A stretch of 64,000 bases of DNA from Calamus simplicifolius (GCA_900491605.1 UESW01004559.1:633782-697781); one strand, 5' to 3'; numbered from the stretch's first letter, positions 46,073 to 57,866 are shown. Program-made: numbers and translations. The notes: generated by a model from the sequence alone, not told the origin.

Positions 46073-47139
46073 AACTCTTCGTCTAGCTATTGGCACGATT
46101 ATAAGTTAGAATTCATCTTAGATAGATTAAAATGGAAGCCTAATGTATAATGCTCTGTGGACATCTTAAATTAAAATGGAAGCCCAACATATAATGCTTT
46201 AGTGGAGAATAAGAACGAATAACCCATTAAATTATTTGGTGATGGCAAAGTGATTGCCAATTAGAAAGGCAATGAAGTGAGAAGGGCTAGAAATTCCAAT
46301 CCCTGTCTCCATTTGCTTCAAAAAAAAAGCAATCCCGGCCCTTATCTCTATTCGCTTCAAAAAATGTAATCTCCATCTTTACTATGTTATCATAAATAGA
46401 GATTAATTTTTTTATCCTCATCCCATCCCCATAGAGAATGATGTATCTTCATCCATGCTCTATTCCAATTCTATCTCCATCACCACCCCACCTCACCCCT
46501 AATGGCATACATAATTTTTTTAGTAAAAATTATGAAATTAATAATACAGTTAAAAATTAAAGATGATAAAAGAGGTAGATTAGGGTTGAGAAAAAAATAT
46601 TAATATATGAGAATACTTTAGTATATAAAATATATAACAACATTTTTATTCTTAAGTTTGGACTAAAGGGATTAGGTTCTTGGTTTGGGGGGAGGGGTTG
46701 GGCGAAGCAAGAATATATTTATATTTGTTCCTATCTTATCTCTATTGATGTGGATAAAAATAATCTTTGTTCATATTTCTATTCCTACATAAGATAGAGA
46801 ATTTCTACTCCAAATGGGATGGGTGGGATGGGTTTCTACTCTACAATTTGAAATTATCATTTTTAATCAGCCAACATTTTTTTAATTCAAAAATGCAGAC
46901 CAGAGTGGGTTTTCTCAAAAAAAACTAATCATGCAATAAAAGAATATAAATGGACCGGAAAAGCAAAGAAGAGATGGAGTAGAGCGCATCTATAATTGAG
47001 AATTTGATGACAAGCTAACCATGTTCCTCCCTTCGTTACACGATAGAAATTGAATTTATATTAGGGATAGCAATTTTATTCTAATTTGATGGGAACTAGT
47101 CCTGACCTAACCTGATCGGATTAGCATCTTCAAGCTTTG
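46073..47139. other. Intergenic region
   Basis: No gene or element ends recognised. Moderately AT-rich, with a G-rich GGTTTGGGGGGAGGGG tract near 46700. Confidence 0.55.
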
Positions 47140-47509
47140 ACTAGGTTAGAAATAGATTTTAAAAAAAACAAAATATTTCTAATCTATAGTGAGGTGGGTT
47201 GTTATATATTTCCTCACCCCAAAATCCACCTCAAACCATATCCTGAATTTATATATAATTAATATTTCTATTCTAATGGAACAATAGGGCTGGTATACAT
47301 TATTTTTAGCTTAATCAAAAAGAAAAATAAGAGAAAAGGCAACAGAGCTTAATCAAAAAGAAAAATAGGAGATAAGGCAACAGAGCAGATTGAGGGACTA
47401 AACTTATTGTCATGATGAGGCACACGACACGAACAAAACAAGGGTATGGAATGCCAGAGCCGAAGTTTGAATTGCCAAAAATCGCCTTTGATCAGTTTCG
47501 TTGCTATTC
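47140..47509 (+). repeat. Left copy of the sequence flanking the pol-less Tat-like element
   Basis: This 370-bp stretch (ACTAGGTTAGAAATAG ... ATCAGTTTCGTTGCTATTC) is repeated in the same orientation at 53157-53487, immediately after the element. The extra length here comes from a tandem copy of about 37 bp (GCTTAATCAAAAAGAAAAAT, near 47309 and 47346) that the right copy lacks. Confidence 0.88.
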
Positions 47510-48674
47510 TGAATTGTCAAATCATCATCTTCGAGCGTCCTCTGGTGAGTCCAGAATTTTTCAGCGAGCTTCTCACTCTTGGGAGCCTGCAAAAAGTCTC
47601 GAGGACCGAAGATTCTGGCAGGGACCCTTCGACGCTTAAATCAGTGTTCTGGACAACAGCCGTAAGCTTGAGAAAGCTCGAAAGATAGAGAAAGAGAGAA
47701 GCTTAGAGCCGTGCTCTCTGTGAGCAAAAATGAGCGTTCAAAAGTGTAGTGAGTTATCAGTTACTTCATCGGGGGTCCCTCTTACCCATTTTATTGATGC
47801 TTGAAGTATGTGAGACTTGGGGCATGATCACTTTGTCAGAGCATTTATGATGGTGGCAGCAATGACAGGGCTTTCATCTTAGTAGCGGGTCAGAAGTGCA
47901 GGCCATGTCCCATCAAATATGGGTGGCTATATAGTTGGCAGATACTGCTTGATTTGGACAGCTGTTGCAGGCTGCTGCAGGGCATGGCCGACCGTTATGG
48001 CGCTTGCCAGATGTGTCCCCCACACCATACTTTCATTGCCTTGTGCGGACAGTGATGGGCGATAAAGTCAGGCACATGAGCCTCAAAGTGTAGCCGCTAA
48101 GGCAGAAGATGAAATTTGGAGTTGAAGTTGGCTCTGTTCCTCTTATAGTATTGATTATAGAGTACGTGCATGGTACTATTCATGCCCTTGGATGACCTTT
48201 AGAGAAAGTCATGGGTGAACACTTGCATGACATTGTTCATGATCAAGCACTGTTCATGCCGAGGCCGAGCACTGTTCATGCTGAGATCGAGCACTGTTCA
48301 TGGCCGAGACCAAGGGCCGAGGCCAAGGGGGCTGAGTGGCTAAGGCCGAGGGGACCGAGTGGCTGAGGCTGAGCACTGTTCATGGCCGAGGCTGAAGGCC
48401 GAGGCCGAGGGGGCCGAGTGGATGAGGCTGAGGGAACCGAGTGGCTGAGGCCAAGCACTGTTCATGTCCAAGACCGAGCACTGTTCATGGCCGAGGCCGA
48501 GCACAATTCATGGCCGAGGATGAGGGGGCCGAGTGGCTGGGGCCGAGCACTGTTCATGGGCGAGACCGAGTACTATTCATAACCGAGGCCGAGCACTGTT
48601 CATGGCCGAGGCCAAGGGGAAGAGGCCAACCTTGGTGAGGTTACCGCTGCCCATGGGGCTTACTGGCCCCATCA
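47510..48674 (-). repeat. 3' LTR of the pol-less Tat-like element
   Basis: It is 1165 bp and collinear with 52063-53156. Its left end reads TGAATTGTCAAATCATC versus TGATGCCAAATCACCG in the other LTR. It carries a GAGCACTGTTCATGGCCGAG repeat cluster at 48240-48620. Confidence 0.85.
48240..48625 (-). repeat. GCCGAG minisatellite in the LTR
   Basis: About eight units of 40-60 bp built from GCCGAGCACTGTTCATGGCC and GAGGGGGCCGAGTGGCTGAG. A shorter version is at 52805-53105 in the other LTR. Confidence 0.85.
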
Positions 48675-49069
48675 GATGCCCCCCATACTCCTGAGCTTGT
48701 ACGACTGTGTGCCTAGCATTCGCCAAGCGAAAGGAGTGTAGAATTTCATTATCTTTGCACTGCTTCCGATGTTGATAATTTTTATTTCCTTTGTGTGGAC
48801 TTGTCACCACGTCTGTATGCCCTTTGAAGCTATGTGCTTTCTTGCTCAAGAAACTTTAAGCAAAGTTGAAGGTAAGTTGATTACCTTTGACTGGCTAAGG
48901 GCAGATAGCCATCCTATCCCAACACAGGGTCTGGAAGTGGATGCCTGCCAACTATGAGTTGGGGAGTCAGTCTCTCCCAACTATAAGTTGGGTCTTCTAC
49001 TTGGCTTGCTGAGACTGACTTGTTGTCACCTGTTGCAAGTGCATAATTTAAGTCAAGGCCTTATCGAGT

Positions 49070-49765
49070 TGACCATTGGCTGCTGGGGCAGAGTTGAAGC
49101 CGCTGAGGCTGAGATAAGGTCATTGAGGCTGAAATAAAGCCGTTGAGGCTGTGAAGAGGCTGCTGAGACTGAGATGAAACCGTTGAGGCTGAAATAAAGC
49201 CATTGAGGCTGTGATAAGGCCGCTGAGGCTGAGATGAAGTCGTTGAGGCTGAGATGAAGCTGTTGAGGCTGTGATGGGGCCGTTGAGGCTGAGATTGAGG
49301 CTGAGATGAAGCCATTGAGGCTATGATGAAGCTGCTAAGGCTAAGACCATAGAGGCAAAGAGATAGAGCTGTTGAGGCTGAGATGAAGCCGTTGATGCTG
49401 AAATGAAGCTGTTGAGGCTGTGATGAAGTCGTTGAGGCTAAGGCCATGGAGGCAAAGAGATAGAGCCGCTGAGGCTGAGATAATATCGCTGAGGTAAAAA
49501 TAAAGCCGTTAAGACAGAAATAATGTCGTTAAGGCCGCAATAAAGCCGCTAAGATAGAAATAATGTCGTTAAGGCCGCAATAAAGCCGTTAAGGCAGAAA
49601 TAATGCCGTTGAAGTGGCAATAATGCCACTGAGGTTGAGATAAGGCTATTAGGGCCGAAACAAAACCATTGAGGCTATAATGATGCCGGTGAGGCAAAGA
49701 GATAGAGCCACTGAGGTTAATAGAGTCACTGAGGTTAATAGAGCCGCTGGGGCTGAGATATAAAA
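49070..49765 (-). repeat. 21-bp tandem array (GTTGAGGCTGAGATGAAGCC)
   Basis: About thirty variant units with period 21 bp, drifting to AAGGCCGCAATAAAGCC forms near 49510-49600. The period of seven codons keeps minus-strand frames open, giving repetitive LNGFISAS-like peptides of no supported function. Confidence 0.9.
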
Positions 49766-49794
49766 CCATCTTGGGGGTTTTGCGGCCGGCTTGA

Positions 49795-50605
49795 GAGGTG
49801 ATCCAAGAGTTGTTGGAGTCGTTGGATTCCTTTTAACCCCATAAGGTGACCTGAGAGTTGAGAGTCATCAATTGTCTTTTAACCCCGAAAGGTGACCTAA
49901 GAGTTGAGGATCGTCAGGTGCCTTTTAACCTCGAAGGATGACATGAGAGTTGAGAGTCGCCAGGTGCCTTTTAACCCTAGAGGGTGACTTGAGAGTTAAG
50001 GGTCATCAAGTGCCTTTTAACCCCGAAGGATGACCTAAGAGTTGAGGGTCATTAGGTGCCTTTAAGCTCGAAGGACGATCTGAGAGTTGAGAGTCGCCAG
50101 GTACCTTTTAACCCTGGAGGGTGACCTGAGAGTTGAGGGTCGTCAGGTGCCTTTTAACCCTGAAGGGTGACCTAAGAGTTGAGAGTCATCATGTGCCTTT
50201 TAACCCTGGAGGGTGACCTGAGAGTTAAGAGTTGTCAGGTGCCTTTTAACCCCGAAGGGTGACTTGAGAGTTGAGGGTCGTCAGGTGCCTTTTAACCCCA
50301 AAGGGTGACCTGAGGGTTGAGAGTTGCCAGGTGCCTTTTAACCCTGGAGGGTGACATGAGAGTTGAGGGTCATCGGTGCCTGTTAACCCCGAGGGTGACC
50401 TGAGAGTTGAGAGTCGTCATGTGTCTTTTAACCTTAGAGGGTGACCTAAGAGTTGAGAGTCGTCAGGTGCCTTTTAACCCTAAAGAGTGACATGAGAGTT
50501 AAGAGTCGTCAGGTGCCTTTTAACCCCGGAGAATGATTTGAGGGTGCGTGGACCAGGCTCAGGTGCCTTTTGAACCCCGAAGGGTGACCTGAGGGTGCGT
50601 GGACT
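49795..50605 (-). repeat. 46-bp tandem array
   Basis: About seventeen copies of a 46-bp unit (CTTTTAACCCCGAAGGGTGA, CCTGAGAGTTGAGGGTCGTC, AGGTGC). Copies are 85-95% alike by eye. It is a minisatellite inside the retroelement, not a CRISPR: there are no unique spacers. Confidence 0.92.
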
Positions 50606-50639
50606 AGGCTCAGATGCTTTTTTTCTTTGTGCCGACTAT

Positions 50640-50820
50640 CTTTATTACCGACGCTGGAGTCAGTCTTTGTTGCCGAGCTGGCCTCGGGCTTAGGTGTCGA
50701 TGTTGGAGTCGGTCTTTGGTGCCGAGCTGGCTTCGGGCTTAGGTGTTGATGCTGGAGTCGATCTTTGGTGCTGAGCTGGCCTTGGGCTTGGGTGTCGATG
50801 CTGGAGTCGATCTTTCTGCA
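50640..50820 (-). repeat. 49-bp tandem array
   Basis: Three full copies and one partial copy of a unit containing GCCGAGCTGGCCTCGGGCTT and GTCGATGCTGGAGTCG. It is the third distinct minisatellite within the same element. Confidence 0.88.
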
Positions 50821-51427
50821 ATGCATTCAAGTATTAATGAAAAGAAGCTTTTCTCAAAGTGTAGTGTACTTAGCTTTTATAGCTTTTTGGCCTTTGCGTC
50901 GTGTTCGATGACGCTTGGGGTCGGTTTGGAGTCGGAACAGAGAGCTTTTCCCAGCTTTTTCTAGTGCTGGATCAGAGTATTTGCTAAGGCAAAGAAAACT
51001 ATTCGAGAGTAGAGGAGAACCTGCATTGTTGGTCTCTTTTGGCATTAATGGAACCCTGACATCCAAGTACAAGGAAGGCCATAATGACCCCTCTACCCAA
51101 TGTTCTCTCTTTGTCCTCTTGCTGACACCAAGCTTCCTTCCCCTCATGCATTAAATCTTGTTTATTTAAGTTTGCATGGCATGGCACTGGGCTGGAACTT
51201 GGACCACGTCCTCCCCACCTCGCGCAGCCAGGCTAGGACCTTACTTCCTAGAGGAAACCTGGCTTGGAAGATGTGCCAAGTGATAACGATGATGTGGCAC
51301 TAGATGCGGATGGTTTGGAGGGAGAAAAGCAGTAAGGGAGGAGTGCTGATCAGCTCCTTATCGGTCGAAGATAGCCTCGGGGTTGCACGCCTCTTGTGGA
51401 TTACGATTGTCCGAGTAGAAGAGGCTG

Positions 51428-51980
51428 TCATTGTGAAGCGTCTTTGGAGGAATTTGTCTCCTTATGTTGATTTGGATACATCAGCCCGTTGGTAGTCTGC
51501 CCCCAGGGAACCAAATCGATTGGAGTGGGGGTGTCGCTGCCCTTGCTCGGGCTTTCCCTCGCGTCGCTGTCCGTAGGAGAGGAGGCCATTTGGACGGCGA
51601 GCGGTGGCGCTCTTGCTAGTGAGCTCTTGCCTTTGAGCTTGAAGATGCTCATATTGATGAGCTTGATGGCGGTGAGCCTCTTGCTGGGGAGATCTTCCAC
51701 GGGATGGATGATGGCTGGCCTGAGAAGCAACTAAAGACGGAGCAAAAGCTCTTGCTGGCTACCGTGTGGCCGTGAAATACTTCTCCTGGAGCTTTTGGAC
51801 AGCTTTCATTAATGCTCGAATTTGCAGGGCGAGGGTGGCATGCTGTTTGGCTTGATATGGTGATGATGGTGGAGCCGAGAGCTGGCCTCCTATTTTGCAG
51901 CCCATTGAGGGTGTCCCCCAACATGACTGGTGGAAGCTTTTTGGGCTCTTGGCATCACCATCATTTTGATCCACCATGTT
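51428..51980 (-). pseudogene. Gag-like remnant of the pol-less Tat-like element
   Basis: Minus-strand open pieces start MVDQNDGDAKSPKS and continue LALQIRALMKAVQKLQEKYF, then a proline/serine-rich stretch (ARAPPLAVQMASSPTDSDAR, SKGSDTPTPIDLVPWG). The placement just after the primer site and the short amphipathic helix resemble the N terminus of Tat gag. The main gag domain is not recognised and the frame changes near 51740. Low certainty. Confidence 0.4.
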
Positions 51981-52043
51981 GATATAAGGGGGATGAGGAT
52001 CTGCAGGCTAGCATCACTGACGATCCGTGTTCTGCCCCTCCTT

Positions 52044-52062
52044 TCCTGGCGCACCAATATGT
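52044..52062 (-). promoter_or_regulatory. Primer-binding site of the pol-less element
   Basis: The minus strand reads ACATATTGGTGCGCCAGG immediately after the 5' LTR. It matches the Tat primer site at 23474 (TATTGGCGCACCAGG) with two transitions. Confidence 0.65.
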
Positions 52063-53156
52063 TGATGCCAAATCACCGTCCTTGAGTGTCCACGAGCATT
52101 CGATCGCCTTGTCCAGCGAGCCTGGGATCTTTCTGCGAGCTTCTCGCACCTGGGAGCCTGCAAAAAGTTTCAAGGACCAGAGATTCCAGCGGGAACCCTC
52201 CAATGCTTAAGTCAGTGCTCTGGGCAACAGCCACGAGCTTAAGAAAACTCGAAAGAGAATGGAAGAGAGAAGCTTAGAGCCGTGCTCTCTGTGAGCAAGA
52301 ATGAGCGTTTAAGAGTATGGTGAGTTATCAATTACCTCATTGGGGGTCCCTCTTACCCATTTATTGATGCTTGGAGTATGTAAGACTTGGGGCATGATCA
52401 CTTTGTTAGAGCATTTATGATGGTGGCAGCAATGGCAGGGCTTGCTTCTTAATGGCATGTCAAAAGTGCAGGTCATGTCCCGTCAAATATAGGTGGCTGC
52501 ATAGTTGGCAGGCACTGCTTGATTTGGACAGCTGTTGCAGGCTGCTGCAGGGTGTGGCCGACCGTTACAACGCTTGCCAGATGTATCCCCCATGCCATAC
52601 TTCCGTTACCTTGTGCGGACAGTGATGGGCGATAAAGTCAGGCACGTGGGGCTCAAAGTGTAGCCGCTGAGGCAGAAGATGAAATTTGGAGTTGAAGTTG
52701 GCTCTGTTCCTCGTAGAGCATTGATTATAGAGTACGTGCATGGTACTGTTCATGCCCTTGGATGAGCTTCAGAGAAGGCCATGGGTGAACACTTGCATGC
52801 CACTGTTCATTGCCGAGCACTGTTCATACCGAGGCCGAGCACTGTTCATGGCCAAGGCCAAGGGCCAAGGCCGAGGGGGCTGAGTGGCTGAGGCCGAGGG
52901 GACCAAGTGGCTGAGGCCGAGCACTGTTCATGGCCGAGACTGAAGGCCGAAGGCAAGGGGGCTGAGTAGATGAGGCCGAGGGGACCGAGTGGCCGAGGCT
53001 GAGCACTGTTCATAGCCGAGGCTAAGTGACTAAGGCCAAGGGGACCGAGTGGCTGAGGCCGAGCACTGTTCATGGCCGAGGCCGAGGGCCAAGGCCGAGG
53101 GAATGAGGCCAACCTTGGTGAGGTTATCGCTGCCTATGGGGCTTACTGCCCCATCA
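52063..53156 (-). repeat. 5' LTR of the pol-less Tat-like element
   Basis: It is 1094 bp on the minus strand, TGATGGGGCAGTAAG ... GATTTGGCATCA. It is collinear with 47510-48674 with scattered differences and fewer copies of the GCCGAG repeat. Confidence 0.87.
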
Positions 53157-53487
53157 ACTAGGTTAGAAATAGATTTAAAAAAAAACCAAAATCTTTTTAA
53201 TCTATATTGAGGTGGGTTGTTATATATTTCCTCACCCCAAATCCCACCTCAAACCATATCCTGAATTTATATAAATAATTTTTTTATTCCAATGGAACAA
53301 TAGGGCTGGTATACATTATTTTTAGCTTAATCAAAAAGAAAAATAAGAGATAAGGCAACAGAGCAGATTGAGGGACTAAACTTATTGTCATGATGAGGCA
53401 CACGACACGAACAGAACAAGGGTATGGAATGCCAGAGCCGAAGTTAGAATTGCCAAAAATCGCCTCCGATCAGTTTCGTTGCCATCC
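53157..53487 (+). repeat. Right copy of the flanking duplication
   Basis: A direct copy of 47140-47509 (331 versus 370 bp) starting at the first base after the LTR and ending ATCAGTTTCGTTGCCATCC. Beyond it the sequence is unique. Confidence 0.88.
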
Positions 53488-53490
53488 TGA

Positions 53491-55758
53491 GCACCAAAGT
53501 AAAACCTAAATATATATGGCCATGCTAGAGAAAATGATGACCTTACAATTAACTAAATGTATACGGTATAAGCTAAAAGAGAGGAGTCTGCAAGCAAAAT
53601 ATTAACAAAGGTTTCTGAAAAAACGTAAAAAAATTGAAGAGGATATCAAACGATTTACAAATGAATTTTTTTCCATCGAACCTGACCTTTCTGATTAGCG
53701 CTGTTATGAAATAGAAGCGATAGTATCTAATTTGTTTTAAAATCAATTTGAAAAATATAATCAGTTTGTGAGTTTTCTTTTAAAGGATCTGATTTGATGG
53801 GTAAAGAAAAGAATATATGTGTTAGTCAAGAAAGAATATTTCTTAAACTTAAAATTGAGATTTTCTTTTAAATTTATATATAATATAGACCTGTATAGAT
53901 AATAGTTTCATACTTATTTTGTGGGCTGCTTTTTTTTTTTTTTTAATATACCTTTCGGGTTAACTTAGGTGGGAATATGGTAGGTTTCTAGCTCATAAGC
54001 TCACTAGTAGAGGAACAGGAATATGAAATTGTAGGAGTCTACAACTCCCATAAAATTTCACTTAGCCATGAAGTTTTTTTGGTGCAACTAATGCAGATAT
54101 TCATTTATCGCGTGGACTCTTATATTAATGACACGTATTGATTATTTTGATTAGCTCCAAATTTTATCTCTTTTAATAGAGCTTGAAGAATATAACACTA
54201 CGGATTGGGTGGTTGTGTAAAAAAGGAGGGATGAGGCATTGGTGTTTCATTTTTGCATTGAGGCTGATGCATCACTCGGTTGATTTTATGAACTATGTTA
54301 TCATAGCAATTGCTATAGTAAATAGGAATAAATGATCGAGTGAAGAGAGGAATATATATGAGCTGTCAATATTTCACTTTTTCTAGCAAACAACTTAATG
54401 GGTCGCATGGGACCACGAACTGAAAGTTCGAAGGAAAACATTATTTAGCGAGCTCTAGCCAATTTTTCATCCCGATTACATAAGAATCATAAGTCTCGAT
54501 GTTAAATTATTATTTCATGATCAAATGTATAGTACTACTTATAGCAGCAATTGTTAGATGATAAATTCACATAGCATCAATATATCTTTCTGGCAACACT
54601 ACAATGAGCAATTTTATCGCGATCTAGACCGAATGATAGATTTAGAAGGTGGCAATTAGTCACATATTATGCATGCAAGACGATCAATAATAGAAAAATC
54701 ATCAAATGAAGGGACAATAAAGTATAATGTCATTAAAAATTCATAATAGTTTTAGTATAAATTCACATAAAGCAAATGTTTGGGCTACATGCAAAACTAA
54801 TAACATAAATTTTTACTTAAGTTAGGCTGATCAAAGCTTTATTCTACCCATGTCCCACTTCAATTATGTCTCTGAAAAATATCAATGAGAGTTTAATAAA
54901 CTTACACTTAATAAGTAAACCTAGCATAAATATATCATATTAACTTTCAAAATATAGCATATCATAATCTCTTGTTTTCATATGTCAAAATATACATATC
55001 ATCTTATTACCTGAAGATACATTCTTAAAATATGTTGAAATTATATTTACTTATACTCTTGAAATATGTAGAAAATATAATTCAGTTCAAATTTTTTAAG
55101 TCATCATAACCAAAATTTATTATCATTAGCATTTATATTTATTTTATTATGAATACGCCATGATCACACATTATGGCAACATATATCCCTATGATAGGGC
55201 TAGAACAAAACACCATATGAGGATGTAACATAATAGAATACCACATAGGATGTATCTTCCATATATATATATATATTTCCCATGAAGGAAGGGTTATGGT
55301 ACTAGAATCATATCAAAAAGTCATATCATATCACATTTCACATGGGTTATGTATCCTCCATATATATCCCATGTAGAAGAAGGGTCTCAGTACCAAATTA
55401 TACCAAAAGGTCATATTGAATTTGTATCATAGAACAAAACACCACGTGAGGTGCATCCTTCATGTATATCCCTTATGGAGATGGGTTCTGAAATCAGAAA
55501 TCATATAATATCATAGCGCACCATGAGCGACACATTTTCTTATAGAAAACCTATTTTCATATCTTATTCAAATGCTGGCCATAACATTTTTGCATAAATA
55601 CACATCAAATACTAACGCCATTTTTTTATGGTTTGAACATATAATAAATATTCACTTACATAAGCAATATTAATGCATTATCCTTTTTATTTATATATTT
55701 TTATTTTATAAATTATACAGAATTAGATAAAATTCAAAATGATAATATCAAATACTCA
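53491..55758. other. AT-rich intergenic region with a degenerate repeat
   Basis: No gene seen. At about 55195-55500 a unit of roughly 110 bp (GATGTATCTTCCATATATAT ... CCCATGTAGAAGAAGGGT ... CATATCA) recurs three times with strong divergence. Confidence 0.6.
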
Positions 55759-55767
55759 AATGCATAT

Positions 55768-56759
55768 GGTTAAACTATAATATTGACCCTTAAACTTAGG
55801 GGAGCCATATCACTTTAGTTTTTGAACTTCAAAAAGTTACAAAAGTTATTATGAACTTGTATTTTTGTTTCACTTTAATCCCTACCATTAAATAGAAGAG
55901 ATGTTGTTTAATTTTTATCCCATATAGCAGCACATGTGGCATACATATAGCACAATCAAATTTAAAATCCATTATCAACCCATTGACTTATTAACCTAAT
56001 ATTCAATAATCCTAAATAAAAAAATTAACCTTCTCATTCCTTCCCACATACATGTGACATCCAATAGCTCCCCTAATACACATGGCATCTAGTGGCTCCC
56101 CTCCTCCCTTCGTGGCCCCCTTTTGCCATGGCCCCTCCATCCACCATGACCCCCACCCACCCACCCACCATGGCCTCCTCCCTTTCCCACCACTCTGCAT
56201 GTAGGGAGGAGAATGTTGAGGGGGGGGGGGGGGGGGGCGATCTCTCGCCCTCATGTAGGGGAGGGTGTGGAGGGGGTAGAGGAAGGAGAACTCTAGGAAG
56301 AGGGAGGAGAACACAGGTGAGAGATGGACGAGGGGGAGAAGGGAGGAGGTCGAAGACTCGCAGCTGGAGGGAATGTGGATGGAGGAACCCGCTGGTGAGG
56401 AACAGAGGAGAGGAGGGGGGTGGCAGGGGGGAGCCACTAGATATCATGTGTATGGGGGGAGCCATTAGATGCCACATGTGTATGGGGAGGGAAGGGAGAG
56501 GAGGTTGATTTTTTTTAGGATTATTGGATATTAAGTTAATAGGTTAATAGGTTGATAATTAGTTTTAAATTTGATTTTGTCATCTATATGCCATGTGTGC
56601 TGCCAAGTAGGACAAAATCGAATGGCATCTTCTCTGTTTAATGGTAGGGATCAAAGTTAAATAAAAAGAAAACTTTAGGATTACTTTTGCAACTTTTTAA
56701 AGTTTAAAGACTAAAGTGACATAACCCCTAAGTTGAAGGGTCAATATTGTAGTTTAGCC
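55768..56759. mobile_element. Mutator-like element (MULE) with long inverted repeats
   Basis: Inverted repeats of about 255 bp (GGTTAAACTATAATATTGAC ... and the reverse complement of 56505-56759, GGCTAAACTACAATATTGAC...) bound a 992-bp element. The exact 9-bp direct repeat AATGCATAT flanks it (55759-55767, 56760-56768), as expected for Mutator-type elements. No transposase is present. The 0.45-kb interior (56040-56500) is GC-rich and unlike the AT-rich arms. Confidence 0.92.
56040..56500. other. GC-rich interior of the MULE, possibly captured sequence
   Basis: It has long open frames on both strands (for example 56092-56508 plus, 56073-56477 minus) but they are low-complexity proline/serine or glycine/arginine. 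An 18-base G run lies at 56220-56237. The ends of the interior share CTAATACACATGGCATCTAG-type sequence in opposed orientation (56071-56095, 56435-56480). No gene family is recognised. Confidence 0.5.
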
Positions 56760-56768
56760 AATGCATAT

Positions 56769-57556
56769 ATTGGAACAATGGAATTTATTTTACATATTTG
56801 GCATACAATAAGCAATATCTAATCAAATATAACATTTCTTTAAAAAAATATTTTAATAATTTACTCAAATCACTATTTAGAAATGGTTTACTTACTCGCT
56901 AATGATAAATTGCTTACATACCTTGTATCACTAATCCACAAGTCTAAATCAATTATTTAGGCTCTTGGCATTTATAATATAATATTTGTAATTTTTAATT
57001 TTTAAAATCATGCTGGTAAAATAAATCCTATGATTTTATCAAGTCTTGTTTTGAATCCAATTTGTGGCTTAATTATTTCAATATATGTTAGCTAAAATGT
57101 GAAAGTAAATTTTTTTTGATAAACTAAGATCATCCCATATCTAAAGGTCAAGACCAATTTGGGTTCCAAATATTGGGTTCAACAGGCTCAATAGGCTAAC
57201 CCAAGCCCAAGCCTAAACCCATTTATTTTTTCTTCTCTCTTTCTTACCTCGCTACCGGTTTCACCCGAACCTTTGCTCATGGTCGGGCCGCCGTTGGCAC
57301 TGTTGCCGACTGGCTAGTTGGCTGCCACTGAAGCCCAGGGCTGCCACTGAAGCCTAGCGCTAGCCGCACTAGCAGCCACCTCCTTTCCTTTTTTTCTTTC
57401 TTTCTTTGTCTCTCTCTTCTTTTTCTCTACTCCTCTCCCCTGCTTGAGAAGCCAACACCGCCCATGGCGGCATGGCTGGCCCTTACTCGGCCAACTAGCT
57501 ATCACTAGATGCTGGCCGACGTCAACCATGGTCAGACCCATTGGTTCGGAGTGTCG
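56769..57556. other. Intergenic region
   Basis: AT-rich to 57180, then a GC-richer stretch (57240-57540) with GCTGCCACTGAAGCC present twice in tandem at 57321-57354. The minus-strand frame over 57314-57580 shows no domain. Confidence 0.5.
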
Positions 57557-57866
57557 GTGTAACGCCCCAAGATCATCCACTAGCCTAATTAACTTTGTTA
57601 GCAGACCAAAACCATGCAGCCAAAAAACTTGAGTAAAAGTTAATGGATAACAAGTGGACTTAAGTTACAAATGGTATCAGATCCAAGCCGAGTGTGCGGA
57701 AGTTGATGGATATACATGAGGAAAGGGCTACCCTTGGGATGGCGGTGGAGTCTCATTATGGTATGGAGCCACTCTTATGGCACCAATGACCCATCTCAGA
57801 GGAGTAGATTCTGACTAGCTTGTGGCATGCGATGATAACGTAGCATTATAAGATGAAAAGATTGTA
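57557..57866 (+). mobile_element. Possible TRIM-like retroelement remnant
   Basis: A 118-bp segment starts TGTAACGCCCCAAG and ends CTTAAGTTACA (57674). AATGGTATCAGATCC follows at once, close to a tRNA-Met primer site. About 190 bp later AAGATGAAAAGAT precedes TGTAATACCC at 57867, which could be the next LTR start. The two would-be LTRs are not alike beyond the first bases and no target duplication was found, so this is tentative. Confidence 0.35.

Larger units (their letters stand above)
47510..53156 (-). mobile_element. Non-autonomous Tat-like LTR retrotransposon without pol
   Basis: Minus-strand element of 5.6 kb. Its LTRs (TGATGGGGC...CATCA-type) are 52063-53156 (5') and 47510-48674 (3'). 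On the minus strand a primer site TATTGGTGCGCCAGGAAAGG follows the 5' LTR and a purine tract GTATGGGGGGCATC precedes the 3' LTR; both match the autonomous Tat element of this window closely. Between the LTRs are only a gag-like remnant (51428-51980) and three different minisatellites. No protease, RT, RNase H or integrase is visible, so it would need enzymes in trans. Confidence 0.85.

Noticed and set aside
49795..50605. CRISPR-like regular array
   Set aside because: The 46-bp units are contiguous with no unique spacers, in a plant retroelement; it is a minisatellite.
56012..56508. Real gene in the MULE interior
   Set aside because: Frames on both strands are low-complexity and overlap each other; no domain or splice structure favours one.
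57314..57632. Coding frames in the GC-richer pocket
   Set aside because: Short, alanine/arginine-rich or basic, with no recognisable domain, and partly overlapping the TRIM-like LTR.
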